A stretch of 64,000 nt of DNA from 21-14-0-10-47-8 sp966211795 (GTDB lineage: Bacteria > Bdellovibrionota > Bdellovibrionia > Bdellovibrionales > Bdellovibrionaceae), in contig CBIHNW010000007.1 in NCBI GenBank assembly GCA_966211795.1, positions 133,138 through 197,137 of the forward strand, given 5' to 3'. This document shows positions 1-8,526 of the stretch, in pieces (the first letter of the stretch is position 1; every line of letters starts with the position of its first letter). Both the position numbers and the translations under genes were made by a program. The notes under the pieces are model-generated. The model was not told the origin of the DNA. It did no database searches and was given only the letters and a program-made list of their open reading frames with translations.

Positions 1-1791
1 CGCATTCTGAAAGGTCAGATTCTGCGACCATGCGTTGCGGCCGACAGAGGTCAGCAAAAATTTAGTGTTATCCGAAAGATCGGCTTTTTTCACGAAGCGA
101 AGCAGAAATTCTTCAGGCATCTGGACATCGGGATGTTTATCAACGGCCGACACCACGTATCCCGCATCAAATGAAGACGACATCAAATCCTTCACTTTGA
201 CCCAGTCATTATTTTTGACCGCTTTTTCAATTTCAGATTTGGTATCGGAAAAATAAGAAGATCGCGAAGAGACTTTATATTCCAACAAAGGTGCAAAGAG
301 CTGTCTGAAATGCGCACCCTCTTCTGGCGAAAGCTTGTTCAATGCCTGATCCAGCTCGCCGGCGTAAAAAGTCATGTCCTTGAATTTTTGTTTGTAGAAC
401 TTGGCGACGCTTTCATTTGTGCTGTACAAAGTCTCGCCCGTTTTTGAGAGCAGAAATTTGACGTGATTTTCAGAGTAAATATCGCTCACCAACTTTGACA
501 AAACAAATTCCACCGGCAAAGGCACAATTTCCGGCGACTTTCGAGAGATGAGGTCTACCAGAACAGGACCATCTCCATAGCCGAAAACTTTCTGGAGCGC
601 TACCCAGTCTTGATGCTCGACGATCAAGGCTATTTTTTTCTTAGAGCTCATGCCTGGCGGAAATTCGAGCGGCGGTTTTGATTCGACCGATGGTTTGGAT
701 TCGACCGCAGGCTTGGATTCGGCAGTAGGAGCCGCGACCACCGCCGGCTTGTTATCCTTGTGAAGAACACTCGCGTAAACTTTTTCGAAATATTGTTTCT
801 TCTCGGGCGTCATTGTTTCAAGAGCAGCTCGTAGCTCTTGGGCGTTGGCAAGCTTATCTGTTTCTTCTTTGAACTTTTCCAAAGTATTGTAGATTCGGGC
901 AGCGTCGGCGGTGACCAGAAAAGGGGTCAGAAGCGAGCGTTTCATTGAATAAATAATGGACGCCATCCTGAAAATTTCGGTGCTTGGAATTTCCAAAGAC
1001 TGATCGGACTTTTGCAGAGCCGAAACGAAATATCGCAGAATTTGATCTGCCTCTTCCGGAGATTTGAAATGACTGAGATAAGCCGAGGTGAACCCTGACC
1101 ATTCGCGATAATACAGCGCGAATTTGACATGCTCCATCTGCGACAATTTTTCGAGCCCGATCAGCTCATGGCTTTTCTTGCCGGCAGTGAGAAATCCGAC
1201 GGGGCCTTCAAAGTATTTCGAATAAGTATTTATAAACAACACTCGTTTCTCGAGCGGCATTTTTTCAATCTGCTTCTTCAAACGTGCACCAAAAATTGAA
1301 GGATGCAAGGCGGATTCAATCTTCTCTCGAACAGAGGGTTCGGTCGCAAAAGCCCTTGCTCCCGAAGGAGACAACATGAATTGGATCCTTGCCTCTAAGT
1401 CAGCTTCGTTCAGCAAAAAGGACGTGACGATTTGCGCCGGTAATTTCGCCGGAGTTTCACGCTTGCTGATTTCGGTCCGAAAAAAAGACGCCAATGTCGA
1501 GACGTCTTGCGAACTGCCGTTGGCCAAAATCTTTTCCAGATATTTCCAATCCTGAGTCTCGAGCACGTAATGCGGGATTTCCAGATAACTTCCCGGTTTC
1601 GCAACCGTTTGGTCTGCTGGTTCTGCGGCAGGTGTTTTTCGCGATTTACGTTTGGCCTCCAAGGCCTCAATTTTAACTGGAGCTGACTTGCCATGATCGT
1701 CATTCGTCGATCCAAGAGCAGGGATAGAGTTTAAGCCAAAGATGATAGCAAGGCTGGCCGCTGACAATTGGGATGTCGATCTCTTGAACAT
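1..1791 (-). CDS. Secreted repeat protein of unknown function (3' end outside window)
   Basis: An uninterrupted frame of 597 codons runs from an ATG at 1791 to the window edge with no stop, so the C-terminus is missing. Residues 1 to about 27 look like a Sec signal peptide: Lys/Arg near the start, a hydrophobic run, then a small-residue ALGS region. The mature part contains at least four diverged copies of one unit, marked by a D/E-W pair (W82, W231, W396, W530), then an 'LP.xFV' segment, 'KFLLS..G' and a closing 'MxPEKxxxF' segment (near 178, 328, 487). Copies 2 and 3 are separated by a short Glu-Ser-Lys-Pro linker (358-374). I do not recognise the family. It is probably periplasmic or exported, and looks helical like HEAT- or TPR-type solenoids, but that is inference. 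Confidence 0.8.
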   Translation of the reverse strand, partial: MFKRSTSQLSAASLAIIFGLNSIPALGSTNDDHGKSAPVKIEALEAKRKSRKTPAAEPADQTVAKPGSYLEIPHYVLETQDWKYLEKILANGSSQDVSTLASFFRTEISKRETPAKLPAQIVTSFLLNEADLEARIQFMLSPSGARAFATEPSVREKIESALHPSIFGARLKKQIEKMPLEKRVLFINTYSKYFEGPVGFLTAGKKSHELIGLEKLSQMEHVKFALYYREWSGFTSAYLSHFKSPEEADQILRYFVSALQKSDQSLEIPSTEIFRMASIIYSMKRSLLTPFLVTADAARIYNTLEKFKEETDKLANAQELRAALETMTPEKKQYFEKVYASVLHKDNKPAVVAAPTAESKPAVESKPSVESKPPLEFPPGMSSKKKIALIVEHQDWVALQKVFGYGDGPVLVDLISRKSPEIVPLPVEFVLSKLVSDIYSENHVKFLLSKTGETLYSTNESVAKFYKQKFKDMTFYAGELDQALNKLSPEEGAHFRQLFAPLLEYKVSSRSSYFSDTKSEIEKAVKNNDWVKVKDLMSSSFDAGYVVSAVDKHPDVQMPEEFLLRFVKKADLSDNTKFLLTSVGRNAWSQNLTFQNA

Positions 1792-1979
1792 GAGTGTCCT
1801 TCACATTCCGCCGAAACAGGTCTCAGAGGATTTTAAGTGAGTTTATTCCGGGAGGCAGAAGAGCAAAGGTAGTGCCGGTTCAAACCTTCTTAAATTTGTT
1901 TAGAGGACCCATTATTGAAAGAGGGACAAAAAACGCTCGACACCCAGGCGCAAGGAAAGCTCTGATTGGAAGGAAGCTG

Positions 1980-2492
1980 TTAGCGGACCGGTTCGTCGAT
2001 GGATGCGATCGAACGACGCTTGACCGTGATCTTTTGTGAGATCGCTTGGCCTTTATCATCTTTCGCGTGAATCTCGAGATCGTTATCGCCTTCTTTGAGG
2101 TCGATAAAATCCGTGGTGAAACCATTTTTTAGAAAGATCACGGCGGCGGTGAAACCATTGCTGTGATTCGTGACGCTGACATCGGTCCACTTGTCATTCA
2201 GGCAAGAAGAGTTCTGTCCTTTCAAGCGCAGCAACGTGCCGTCGACTTCGAGACTCGGCGCTTGCTTGCAATCATAATTCAAAACGACTGATTTCGAGTG
2301 AATGGCATTGCGACGAGATTGCGCCGTCGGCTGAGCAGTCACCACACTCGCGGGCTGGCGATGCGTTTCTGGTGCCACCGACGATTCTTTGACGGCCACC
2401 GCTTGCGGCTCACGCACCACGGACCAAACCGCAGGCACGCCTAGCAGCACAATCAAAATAGCGGTGATCGACAGGAATCGTTTCTCTTGCAT
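1980..2492 (-). CDS. Single-pass anchored protein of unknown function
   Basis: A 170-residue protein starts at an ATG at 2492. Residues 5-25 form one hydrophobic segment after a basic start (MQEKR), so it is either a signal anchor or an uncleaved signal peptide. Residues 26-65 are a Pro/Ala/Thr-rich linker typical of periplasmic tethers. The C-terminal 100 residues look like a small beta-sandwich with two Cys (in YDCKQ and SSCLN) that could pair, and alternating patterns such as 'FIDLKEGDNDLEIHAKD' resemble Ig-like/bacterial surface domains. I do not recognise a named family. It stands alone: the next gene upstream is more than 500 bases away and the downstream gene begins about 190 bases on. 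The function is unknown. Confidence 0.65.
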   Translation of the reverse strand: MQEKRFLSITAILIVLLGVPAVWSVVREPQAVAVKESSVAPETHRQPASVVTAQPTAQSRRNAIHSKSVVLNYDCKQAPSLEVDGTLLRLKGQNSSCLNDKWTDVSVTNHSNGFTAAVIFLKNGFTTDFIDLKEGDNDLEIHAKDDKGQAISQKITVKRRSIASIDEPVR

Positions 2493-3011
2493 GACCCATC
2501 AATCGGCAACTTTTTGACGCGACTAAAGCCGTATCAATATGAGAACCCCACTCCCAAGACCAAAAACCAGACATCATCGCTCAACCCGCCGTTAACCTCA
2601 GCCTTTGTCCCTGCTCCACTTTGTTCCCGCACTCCTCTGTTCCTGATTCTGCCAGAGTTTTCCACTTCTACGAGGTCAGTTCGAAGATTCAATTTTTAGC
2701 AAATGGCGGGTGTCACACCTAATTCTGAGGTAGATTGGAAGCTAAATTTGCGCACTCACTTTTTTGTCTACGGATCCGTCGACAAGACTTGTATACGGAT
2801 CAGTAGACAAGAAAGTGAGGGGGAATTTGGACAGGCGCCAGAACGCAGATTCGCCTTCAGATCTTCCTCTGGATTCTATTTTGCCGAAGGTCAACTTCCG
2901 GTTTGACCACAAAACCGCATTCCCGTCAGGCCCGCAGACGAATGGACTTGCAACCCATTTATTGAACGCTGGGGAGAGGGAAAAGTTCGAAGAATTTGGG
3001 TTCTGAGGTGG
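2493..3011. other. 519-base gap without a convincing gene
   Basis: The frames open here are short, overlap each other and lack ribosome-binding sites or recognisable domains. The only structured element is the pair of palindromes at 2764-2811. No clear rho-independent terminator is visible after exbD (its stop is at 3012). Confidence 0.6.
2764..2811. promoter_or_regulatory. Tandem pair of near-palindromic sites, possible TetR-type operator
   Basis: Two sites lie 25 bases apart. Site 1 (2764-2785) has TTGTC and GACAA arms around a central GGATCC and is a palindrome apart from one mismatched pair. Site 2 (2788-2811) has CTTGT and ACAAG arms around GGATCA, with two mismatched pairs. Aligned as 22-base units (2766-2787 and 2791-2812) they differ at 3 positions. 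Length and symmetry resemble operators of TetR-family repressors, but no such regulator is in the window and the controlled gene is unclear; the nearest start is at 2492 on the minus strand. Confidence 0.45.
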
Positions 3012-3422
3012 CTACTGTTTTTTATCGATGCTGATCGCGAATTTTTTGACCCCGGCCGTCTTGACCAGGTCCATGATGCGGACCACGGTTCCATGGGGAA
3101 CGTCTTTATCGGCCGCGATGATCGCTTGCACATCGGGATTTTTATCTTTTTCTTGTTGGGCTTTGAGCTGAATCGCGGCTTCATCCGAATGGACACCGTT
3201 CAGACTCAGGGCACCGCTATCCGAGATGGTGATGTTCAACTGGCTCGGGGTGGATTTATCCCCGCTGGCGGCCTTCGGAAGATTCACGTTGATTGATGGC
3301 TTCATGATCATGGGTGCCGTGACCATGAAGATGATCAAGACGACCAAAACAATGTCCACCAAGGGAATCACATTGATATCGGAAATCGCTTCGTCGGTAT
3401 CGCCGCCAACTCGTTTGGCCAT
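3012..3422 (-). CDS. exbD: ExbD/TolR-family transport protein
   Basis: A 136-residue ExbD/TolR-type inner-membrane protein. A short cytoplasmic N-terminus precedes one transmembrane helix (about residues 16-42) that carries the family's key Asp in 'PLVDIVLVVLIIFMV', the proton-path residue. A periplasmic domain follows, ending in the usual 'IMDLVKTAGVKKFAISI' region. It starts 3 bases after the stop of the exbB-like gene, so the two are translated together and should form one energy-coupling complex. No tonB or tolA follows; downstream is the long gap. The partner it energises cannot be read from the sequence: a TonB elsewhere, TolA, or a gliding- or Tol-like system are all possible. Confidence 0.88.
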   Translation of the reverse strand: MAKRVGGDTDEAISDINVIPLVDIVLVVLIIFMVTAPMIMKPSINVNLPKAASGDKSTPSQLNITISDSGALSLNGVHSDEAAIQLKAQQEKDKNPDVQAIIAADKDVPHGTVVRIMDLVKTAGVKKFAISIDKKQ

Positions 3423-3425
3423 AAA

Positions 3426-4055
3426 TTAAAGACCTTTTTTCTTCGCGTACGCCAGACACAGTTCTTTGACCGCTTCCAGGTTCTGCAAAGTCCCTTTCAC
3501 CTGACGTTGGAAATAGTTGTAAGAAATAACCGCGGGAATCGCGACAAACAATCCGGCCGCCGTCGACACGAGCGCCAATGAAATTCCGGCCATGACGGTT
3601 TGCTGCCCGGCTTCCGTACTTTGCGCCAAATCATTGAAGGCCTTCATGATACCCAAAACTGTTCCAAGCAATCCGATGTAAGGAGCATTTGATCCCACGG
3701 TGGCCAAGAAATTCAAGAAACGCTCCAGTTCCGGCCGCTCCATCAACGAGTAAGAATTGAAGGCCTCTTCCAATCCGCGGCTGCCGCTGTCTTTGATGTG
3801 TTTCATTGCATAACCCAAGGCGCGGCCTTCGACCGTGTCTGGATTTCGCGGAATCGTTTCGACATCGTCAACGCTATGAGTTTGCAAGGCCGATTTGATT
3901 TTGGTGCGAACTTCCAAACTTTCACGAGCTGTGCGACGCAGAAAGAAAAATCTTTCCAGGATCATTCCCAAGCTGATCACGCTGAGAAGGATGAGAATCC
4001 AAAGGACCACTTGGTCGGCAATCTGGGCTACGGCGAAAATACGTTCGGTGAGCAT
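3426..4055 (-). CDS. exbB: ExbB/TolQ/MotA-family proton channel
   Basis: A 209-residue member of the MotA/TolQ/ExbB proton-channel family, the inner-membrane motor partner of ExbD. The first helix lies at about 15-37; the two conserved family helices lie near 128-150 ('GSNAPYIGLLGTVLGIMKAF') and 162-190 ('LVSTAAGLFVAIPAVISYN'), containing the family's signature Thr and Pro residues. The cytoplasmic loop (40-120) is charged. A plausible ribosome-binding site (AAGGA) precedes the ATG. It is first in a two-gene operon with the ExbD protein. A second, distinct set at 59556-61240 includes tonB, so this pair probably serves another role. ExbB versus TolQ cannot be decided from the sequence alone. 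Confidence 0.87.
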   Translation of the reverse strand: MLTERIFAVAQIADQVVLWILILLSVISLGMILERFFFLRRTARESLEVRTKIKSALQTHSVDDVETIPRNPDTVEGRALGYAMKHIKDSGSRGLEEAFNSYSLMERPELERFLNFLATVGSNAPYIGLLGTVLGIMKAFNDLAQSTEAGQQTVMAGISLALVSTAAGLFVAIPAVISYNYFQRQVKGTLQNLEAVKELCLAYAKKKGL

Positions 4056-4195
4056 CTTTTTTCCTTATCACGAAAGGATCTGTTTCTTTTGAAGATTATC
4101 CCCGGTTATATTCAAAGCGGTCAAGGTCGAAGCGATAACGGGGTCCAAGAGACCAACACAAAAAAGATTAAAGAAGATCAAAGTAGATCAAATAG

Positions 4196-6013
4196 ATGAA
4201 ACGGCTTATTTTAATTCTCATTCTGACTGGACTTTTTCAGATCACCGCGAGCTGTCGCTTGGCTTCGAATTCGCCACCCTCGGCCATCGTTATTGCGGTC
4301 GATCAATTTGGCGTGAACCAAATCAACTGCAACGAGGATGAACTGGATCCCGCGCATTCCGGAATCGCGGTGCTTTGCCAAGAGTCCGTGCGTTTTACTC
4401 ATGCCTACACCACCTCTTTGATGTCGGGTCCTGCCTTGACCTCGGTCCTAACGGGGCAATACCCGTTTCAACACGGGCTTCGCGGCAATCAAAAGTCATT
4501 TCTTTCTTCAAAGCTTGTCACCCTGGCCGAGGTCGCACAGCGCCAACAAGTGGCGACTTCTTTTTTCTCGGGCGGAGCGCCCATTCTAAGAAAGCTCAAT
4601 CTCCAACAAGGCTTTGAAACTTTCGACGATCATTTCGCGCCCTCATTAAAACGCATGCACCGACCCTTTTCAAAATTGCAAAAACTTTTTGAAAATTGGT
4701 ATTTGGATGTCCATGGCCGCAGCTTTCTTTCGTTTTTTTACATTCCGGATTTGGCCTACACTCAAACACCGACCCAGAATGATCTCGGCGAAATGCGCAA
4801 CCTCTCTTACGAAAGCCAACTGGAAGAGTTCGACGAATCTCTGTGGCATTTCATCCAGTATTTGAAAGAGCGTAAAATTTGGGATTCGACCATGATCATC
4901 CTGGTGGGCCTGAATGGGCCACAGCTTGATGAGCGCATCGATGAGCTCTTCAACACAAATCTCTACAGCGAGCGCACGCAGGTGGGGCTGTTGATCAAGC
5001 CCGCGCAGAAACCGCGGGATGAAGGACTGAATTGGAGCTATGACAATAACGTCAATCTGGCCGACGTCGGAGTCACGCTTTTAGATCTTTACGGCACTTG
5101 GAAGTCCGATCCGCAGTGGCCACTGATCAGTTTGAATCCGGTTCTCAAATCACCATCCGCGCCGATTCAGATGGATCGCCCCCTCTTGATCGAAAGTTCG
5201 TGGAATGAAATTCCAAACATTCGCTCTTCGATTCGCTGGGGGCAATATCTTTTCCTGCTGGATGAAAAACCGCACGTCTATAATTCTTTGATCGATAAGC
5301 TCGAGACCACACCGTCACGAATCTCCGATCCGGCGGTCTTGGAAAAATGGCAACAGATCGAAAGTTTGCAAATTCCGTCTTGGCCCGGAGTGGCCGCGGA
5401 AACGCGCATCAAATGGAAAAGCCTTGCTGAGCTCTGGAACCAGTCCATCGGCGATGGCGAAAAATCCACCTCCTTCGAACGCTTGGCGCATCGGCTGCAC
5501 GATGATCCCGAGATCAGCTTGCTCTACACTCAGCAGTTGATTCGCAATCAGACCTGGGAAGATCTCGACCGCTGGGCGCAGGGCCTGCACATGCCGGACC
5601 TGGAAAAAATCGCGCAGAAGAATTTAAAGAAAGACGGCCGTCGGCCGTTTCAAGATCCTTGTTTGGCGGCGGTAGAATTATCGCAACCTCGAATGCCGGA
5701 CCTCAAAAAATGCGTCGATCCATTAGCATTTTCGCTTCTTGAATGGCTGGCGGCCGAGCGCGCAGAAAGTGCGGATTCGAGTCAGAAAGAGGCTTTGCGA
5801 AAGAAATTTTTGCGACTGTATGTTTTAAATTCCATCGACCAGAAAATCAGTGAATTGAATCTGGGTTTGCAGGCGATTTGGGATATTTCACCATCCCTGC
5901 GACGACCGCAATTGACCACCGAAATGATGTTGGCTCTGCCTGAGATGCAAAAGTATAAACTGGCGGCGCAGAAAGCTTTGCAGCTATCGCAAGACGAATC
6001 CTTAGAACCTTAA
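4196..6013 (+). CDS. Sulfatase/alkaline-phosphatase-fold lipoprotein with altered active site
   Basis: A 605-residue protein with a lipoprotein signal peptide: 'MKRLILILIL...' ends in a TASC lipobox, putting the lipidated Cys at residue 20. Residues 30-330 resemble the sulfatase (alkaline phosphatase superfamily) domain: a metal-binding start 'IVIAVDQFG' (D36) and the 'SGPALTSVLTG' block (77-87), which corresponds to the sulfatase C/S-x-P-S-R-x3-L-T-G signature. The nucleophile position is Ser77 rather than Cys, and the conserved Ser and Arg are replaced by Ala80 and Leu81, so normal sulfatase activity is doubtful. The C-terminal 250 residues are helical and unrecognised. It is convergent with the minus-strand gene that follows, overlapping its end by 12 bases. 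Confidence 0.72.
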   Translation: MKRLILILILTGLFQITASCRLASNSPPSAIVIAVDQFGVNQINCNEDELDPAHSGIAVLCQESVRFTHAYTTSLMSGPALTSVLTGQYPFQHGLRGNQKSFLSSKLVTLAEVAQRQQVATSFFSGGAPILRKLNLQQGFETFDDHFAPSLKRMHRPFSKLQKLFENWYLDVHGRSFLSFFYIPDLAYTQTPTQNDLGEMRNLSYESQLEEFDESLWHFIQYLKERKIWDSTMIILVGLNGPQLDERIDELFNTNLYSERTQVGLLIKPAQKPRDEGLNWSYDNNVNLADVGVTLLDLYGTWKSDPQWPLISLNPVLKSPSAPIQMDRPLLIESSWNEIPNIRSSIRWGQYLFLLDEKPHVYNSLIDKLETTPSRISDPAVLEKWQQIESLQIPSWPGVAAETRIKWKSLAELWNQSIGDGEKSTSFERLAHRLHDDPEISLLYTQQLIRNQTWEDLDRWAQGLHMPDLEKIAQKNLKKDGRRPFQDPCLAAVELSQPRMPDLKKCVDPLAFSLLEWLAAERAESADSSQKEALRKKFLRLYVLNSIDQKISELNLGLQAIWDISPSLRRPQLTTEMMLALPEMQKYKLAAQKALQLSQDESLEP

Positions 6014-6661
6014 TTGTCCCATCCAAAATGGGGCTTCCGCATTTTCTTCCACCAACAGACGACTGAGCTCTTCAAGATTGGCTTGCGGAGAAGCGTACAG
6101 CGTTGGCGGCAAAGTGGATCTTGAAATTAAGAAGATCTGATCGTTGCGATCAAAGCGGTGGGTCCCGCAATTCAAATAGCAGCCTCGTTCCAGACCCAAT
6201 GCTTTCGATACCAAAGGCGCGGACTGACGCAGCTGCCACGACCAATCCGGCGTGTAGCAAACAGGTTGGTACCCGCGATCATTGCACAATAAAATATGTG
6301 GCGCCCCCAGCTGCACCCAACTGAGATACTGATTGCGGATCGTGATCAAGGCGATCTCGGCCGCGCCGGTGTACTCTTTACCGTTGGCACGCAGAAAGAG
6401 ATGGTCATTGGCGAACAGGGCCGCGGATCGGAGGTGATTGGCCTCTTCCGACAGACCCTCGATGTACCTGGAGACGCGGGTGACGGCGGTTTCGTCGCCA
6501 CTGGCGGCCATCTGCTCTTTGATCACGTCAATCGCCGTGCGCGCGATATCGGGCGAACCCCAAGGGGTCACAACAATCAACGTATTCGTGCGTTTTTCGA
6601 TGTCGATGACCGGTCTGGGTAAAAAATTTTGACCCGAAAAAAATCGCTGACGAAAATCCAT
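6002..6661 (-). CDS. Cytoplasmic protein of the FHA operon, possibly PP2C-like
   Basis: A 219-residue soluble protein, last in the operon that begins with the TadC-like gene. The ATG at 6661 overlaps the stop of the upstream FHA gene (TGATG), showing translational coupling; a GTG one codon earlier is less likely. There is no signal peptide or membrane segment. The order 'GAPHILLCNDRG...' then 'CGTHRFDRNDQIFLISRSTLP' loosely recalls the 'GDSR' and 'gD.llL.SDGL' blocks of PP2C-type Ser/Thr phosphatases, which would fit beside phosphothreonine-reading FHA proteins, but the metal-binding Asp residues are not convincingly present. I treat the phosphatase idea as a weak inference; it could be a degenerate, non-catalytic relative or an unrelated family. 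Confidence 0.6.
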   Translation of the reverse strand: MDFRQRFFSGQNFLPRPVIDIEKRTNTLIVVTPWGSPDIARTAIDVIKEQMAASGDETAVTRVSRYIEGLSEEANHLRSAALFANDHLFLRANGKEYTGAAEIALITIRNQYLSWVQLGAPHILLCNDRGYQPVCYTPDWSWQLRQSAPLVSKALGLERGCYLNCGTHRFDRNDQIFLISRSTLPPTLYASPQANLEELSRLLVEENAEAPFWMGQLRF

Positions 6662-8526
6662 CACTCGGCCTCGTATTTTTTCAGTTTCGTACGCGCTTTT
6701 TTATAATAGTCTTCTTCCGGTAAGCTGAGCTCGATGATCTTTTTCCATTTGGTCTTGGCGGTCTCGACCTCGCCGACGCTTTCTTCCAAAACGCCTTCTT
6801 GATACATGACCTGCATCTGCTTTTTCAGTTCACCCAACATCGAACTGATGCGACCTTTGACCACTTCATTCTCCGGATTGATCTCAACCGCTTTTTTCAA
6901 TGTCGAGATCGCACTCTTCAGATTTCCTTTTTTATAAAGGCCATCTGCCGCCGTCTCAAGCTCCCCTTGCTGGGCGGCTAATTTGGTTTGAATAGAAGCA
7001 ATTTCGCGCTTCGATTCATTCTTGAGATTTTCGGGATCTGGCAATTTGGATTGCACAACATTTCCGTAGGCGACCAATGCCTCGAGGGGTTTTCCCGATT
7101 TGCTTAAGATGACTGCTTTCTCGTACAAGGCTTTTTGCCGGCGCACCAATGCTTGGTACTCTGCTTTTCGCTCTTGGCTTTGCATGCGTTCCGCGACGAT
7201 TTGGTCGACGCGTGCTTTCAAGGCCAGAATGTCCGGATGCTCTGGGTTCAGGGCGATGACCGGACTTAAACAATCATCGATGGTTCGCACCTCGATTTTA
7301 GAGCTGATCTTGCGACGGCACAGTTCGACCGTCCGACGGATTTTTTCATCCATCTCTAATTTTTCTTTTTCCTGCGCTTCCGCACGGGCTTGATCCAGTT
7401 GTGTCTGAATGGCGACTTCGGCCAGTTTCTCGAGATTCTTGGACTCTTCATAAGACGGAATCACCTGATGAATCTTAGCGACCTCTTGCCGTGCCATTTC
7501 GTAACGGCCTTCTTTGAACAGTCGATCCGCCAAACGATAGGTGTCCTTGACGTACTGTTGTTGTTTCGGCGACAGCTTATCGAAACTGCTGCCATTGGAT
7601 TTTTTGGTCTGCGCGACTTCAGGTGGCTTCTCGCCGCTGTCCATCAGGTACGCGACGGCGCCGCCGATGAGGATCAAACCGATCATCATCCGCACCCAAT
7701 TGGTTTTTTTCTTTGCTGGTGGCGCGGGCGGCGTGGGCATCTCGCCGATTGCCGATTGCGGAAATTCCATCTCGGACTCTGCCATCTGCAGGCCTTCGGT
7801 CACCATCAAAGGATGCCGAAGCTCGTCGGACACTCCTTGCAAACGTTCTTCGTACTTTGAATCGCGAAGTTCAAAATAAAGCTTCCAGTCAACGACCGTC
7901 AGCACATCGCCCGAACGAAAGGGCACCCACTCTTGACTGATCAGCGCATTCTCGTTCAGAAAAGTTCCGTTTGAACTGCCAAGATCGCGCACCATATAGG
8001 CGCCTTCTTCCATCCGGATCTCAAAATGACGGCGACTGAATTTCACGTGATCAATAAACAGCGTGCATCCCGAATCACGACCCACCAGCCAATAGTTTCC
8101 GTCCAGACGGAAAAGATGAACGGGGTCGCCGTTTTCATTGCAAACTTTGATGTAAGGAACAGACGGCGTTTGGCCCACGTATGTTTTATCGCCATGATGC
8201 TGGTACTGCTCTTGTTCTTCGATCGCCACCGCCGAATTATCGGTGTATACGAATGTAAAAGGCGGTGTCTCGAATTTCACCTGCCCTTTCAATTCGATCG
8301 AAGAAACTTTATTGCCTTGATTGTACAAATGTCCGTAACGGGACAGAACTTCGGCCACCCACACGCCGGATTGAAGACTGATCTTCAGGTGTTGCCGAGA
8401 AATTTCCGGCGAGCCTTCCAGCAAAATGTCACAAGTGCTGGATCGTCCAAGGACCCACTCGCCTTGCGACTGCAGATCCACTTCTTTCACCAAAGTGTCA
8501 TTGAAAAAGACCTGAAGGCGAGACAT
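6661..8526 (-). CDS. Double-FHA membrane protein with C-terminal helical (TPR-like) region
   Basis: A 621-residue protein using the ATG at 8526, which overlaps the preceding stop (TGATG) and follows a GGAGGGG ribosome-binding site; an in-frame start ten codons upstream is less likely. FHA domain 1 (about 5-95) has 'GRSSTCDI' and 'SRQHLKI'. FHA domain 2 (about 125-225) has 'GRDSGCTLFI', 'SRRHFEI' and the full 'LGSSNGTFLN' motif, so it should bind phosphothreonine peptides. A single transmembrane helix lies near 275-295 after a Pro/Lys segment. The rest is charged, helical and TPR-like ('AISTLKKAVEINPENEVV'). Topology is probably FHA domains inside and repeats in the periplasm. FHA domain 1 lacks the SSNGTF loop. 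Confidence 0.85.
   Translation of the reverse strand: MSRLQVFFNDTLVKEVDLQSQGEWVLGRSSTCDILLEGSPEISRQHLKISLQSGVWVAEVLSRYGHLYNQGNKVSSIELKGQVKFETPPFTFVYTDNSAVAIEEQEQYQHHGDKTYVGQTPSVPYIKVCNENGDPVHLFRLDGNYWLVGRDSGCTLFIDHVKFSRRHFEIRMEEGAYMVRDLGSSNGTFLNENALISQEWVPFRSGDVLTVVDWKLYFELRDSKYEERLQGVSDELRHPLMVTEGLQMAESEMEFPQSAIGEMPTPPAPPAKKKTNWVRMMIGLILIGGAVAYLMDSGEKPPEVAQTKKSNGSSFDKLSPKQQQYVKDTYRLADRLFKEGRYEMARQEVAKIHQVIPSYEESKNLEKLAEVAIQTQLDQARAEAQEKEKLEMDEKIRRTVELCRRKISSKIEVRTIDDCLSPVIALNPEHPDILALKARVDQIVAERMQSQERKAEYQALVRRQKALYEKAVILSKSGKPLEALVAYGNVVQSKLPDPENLKNESKREIASIQTKLAAQQGELETAADGLYKKGNLKSAISTLKKAVEINPENEVVKGRISSMLGELKKQMQVMYQEGVLEESVGEVETAKTKWKKIIELSLPEEDYYKKARTKLKKYEAE

Noticed and set aside
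1800..1979. Sequence resembling a tRNA T-arm (GGTTCAAACC) near 1872
   Set aside because: The rest of a cloverleaf cannot be built around it; no acceptor stem or anticodon loop is visible.
2703..2906. Short overlapping plus-strand frames in the 2493-3011 gap
   Set aside because: They overlap one another, have no ribosome-binding site and no domain, and are interrupted by the palindromes.
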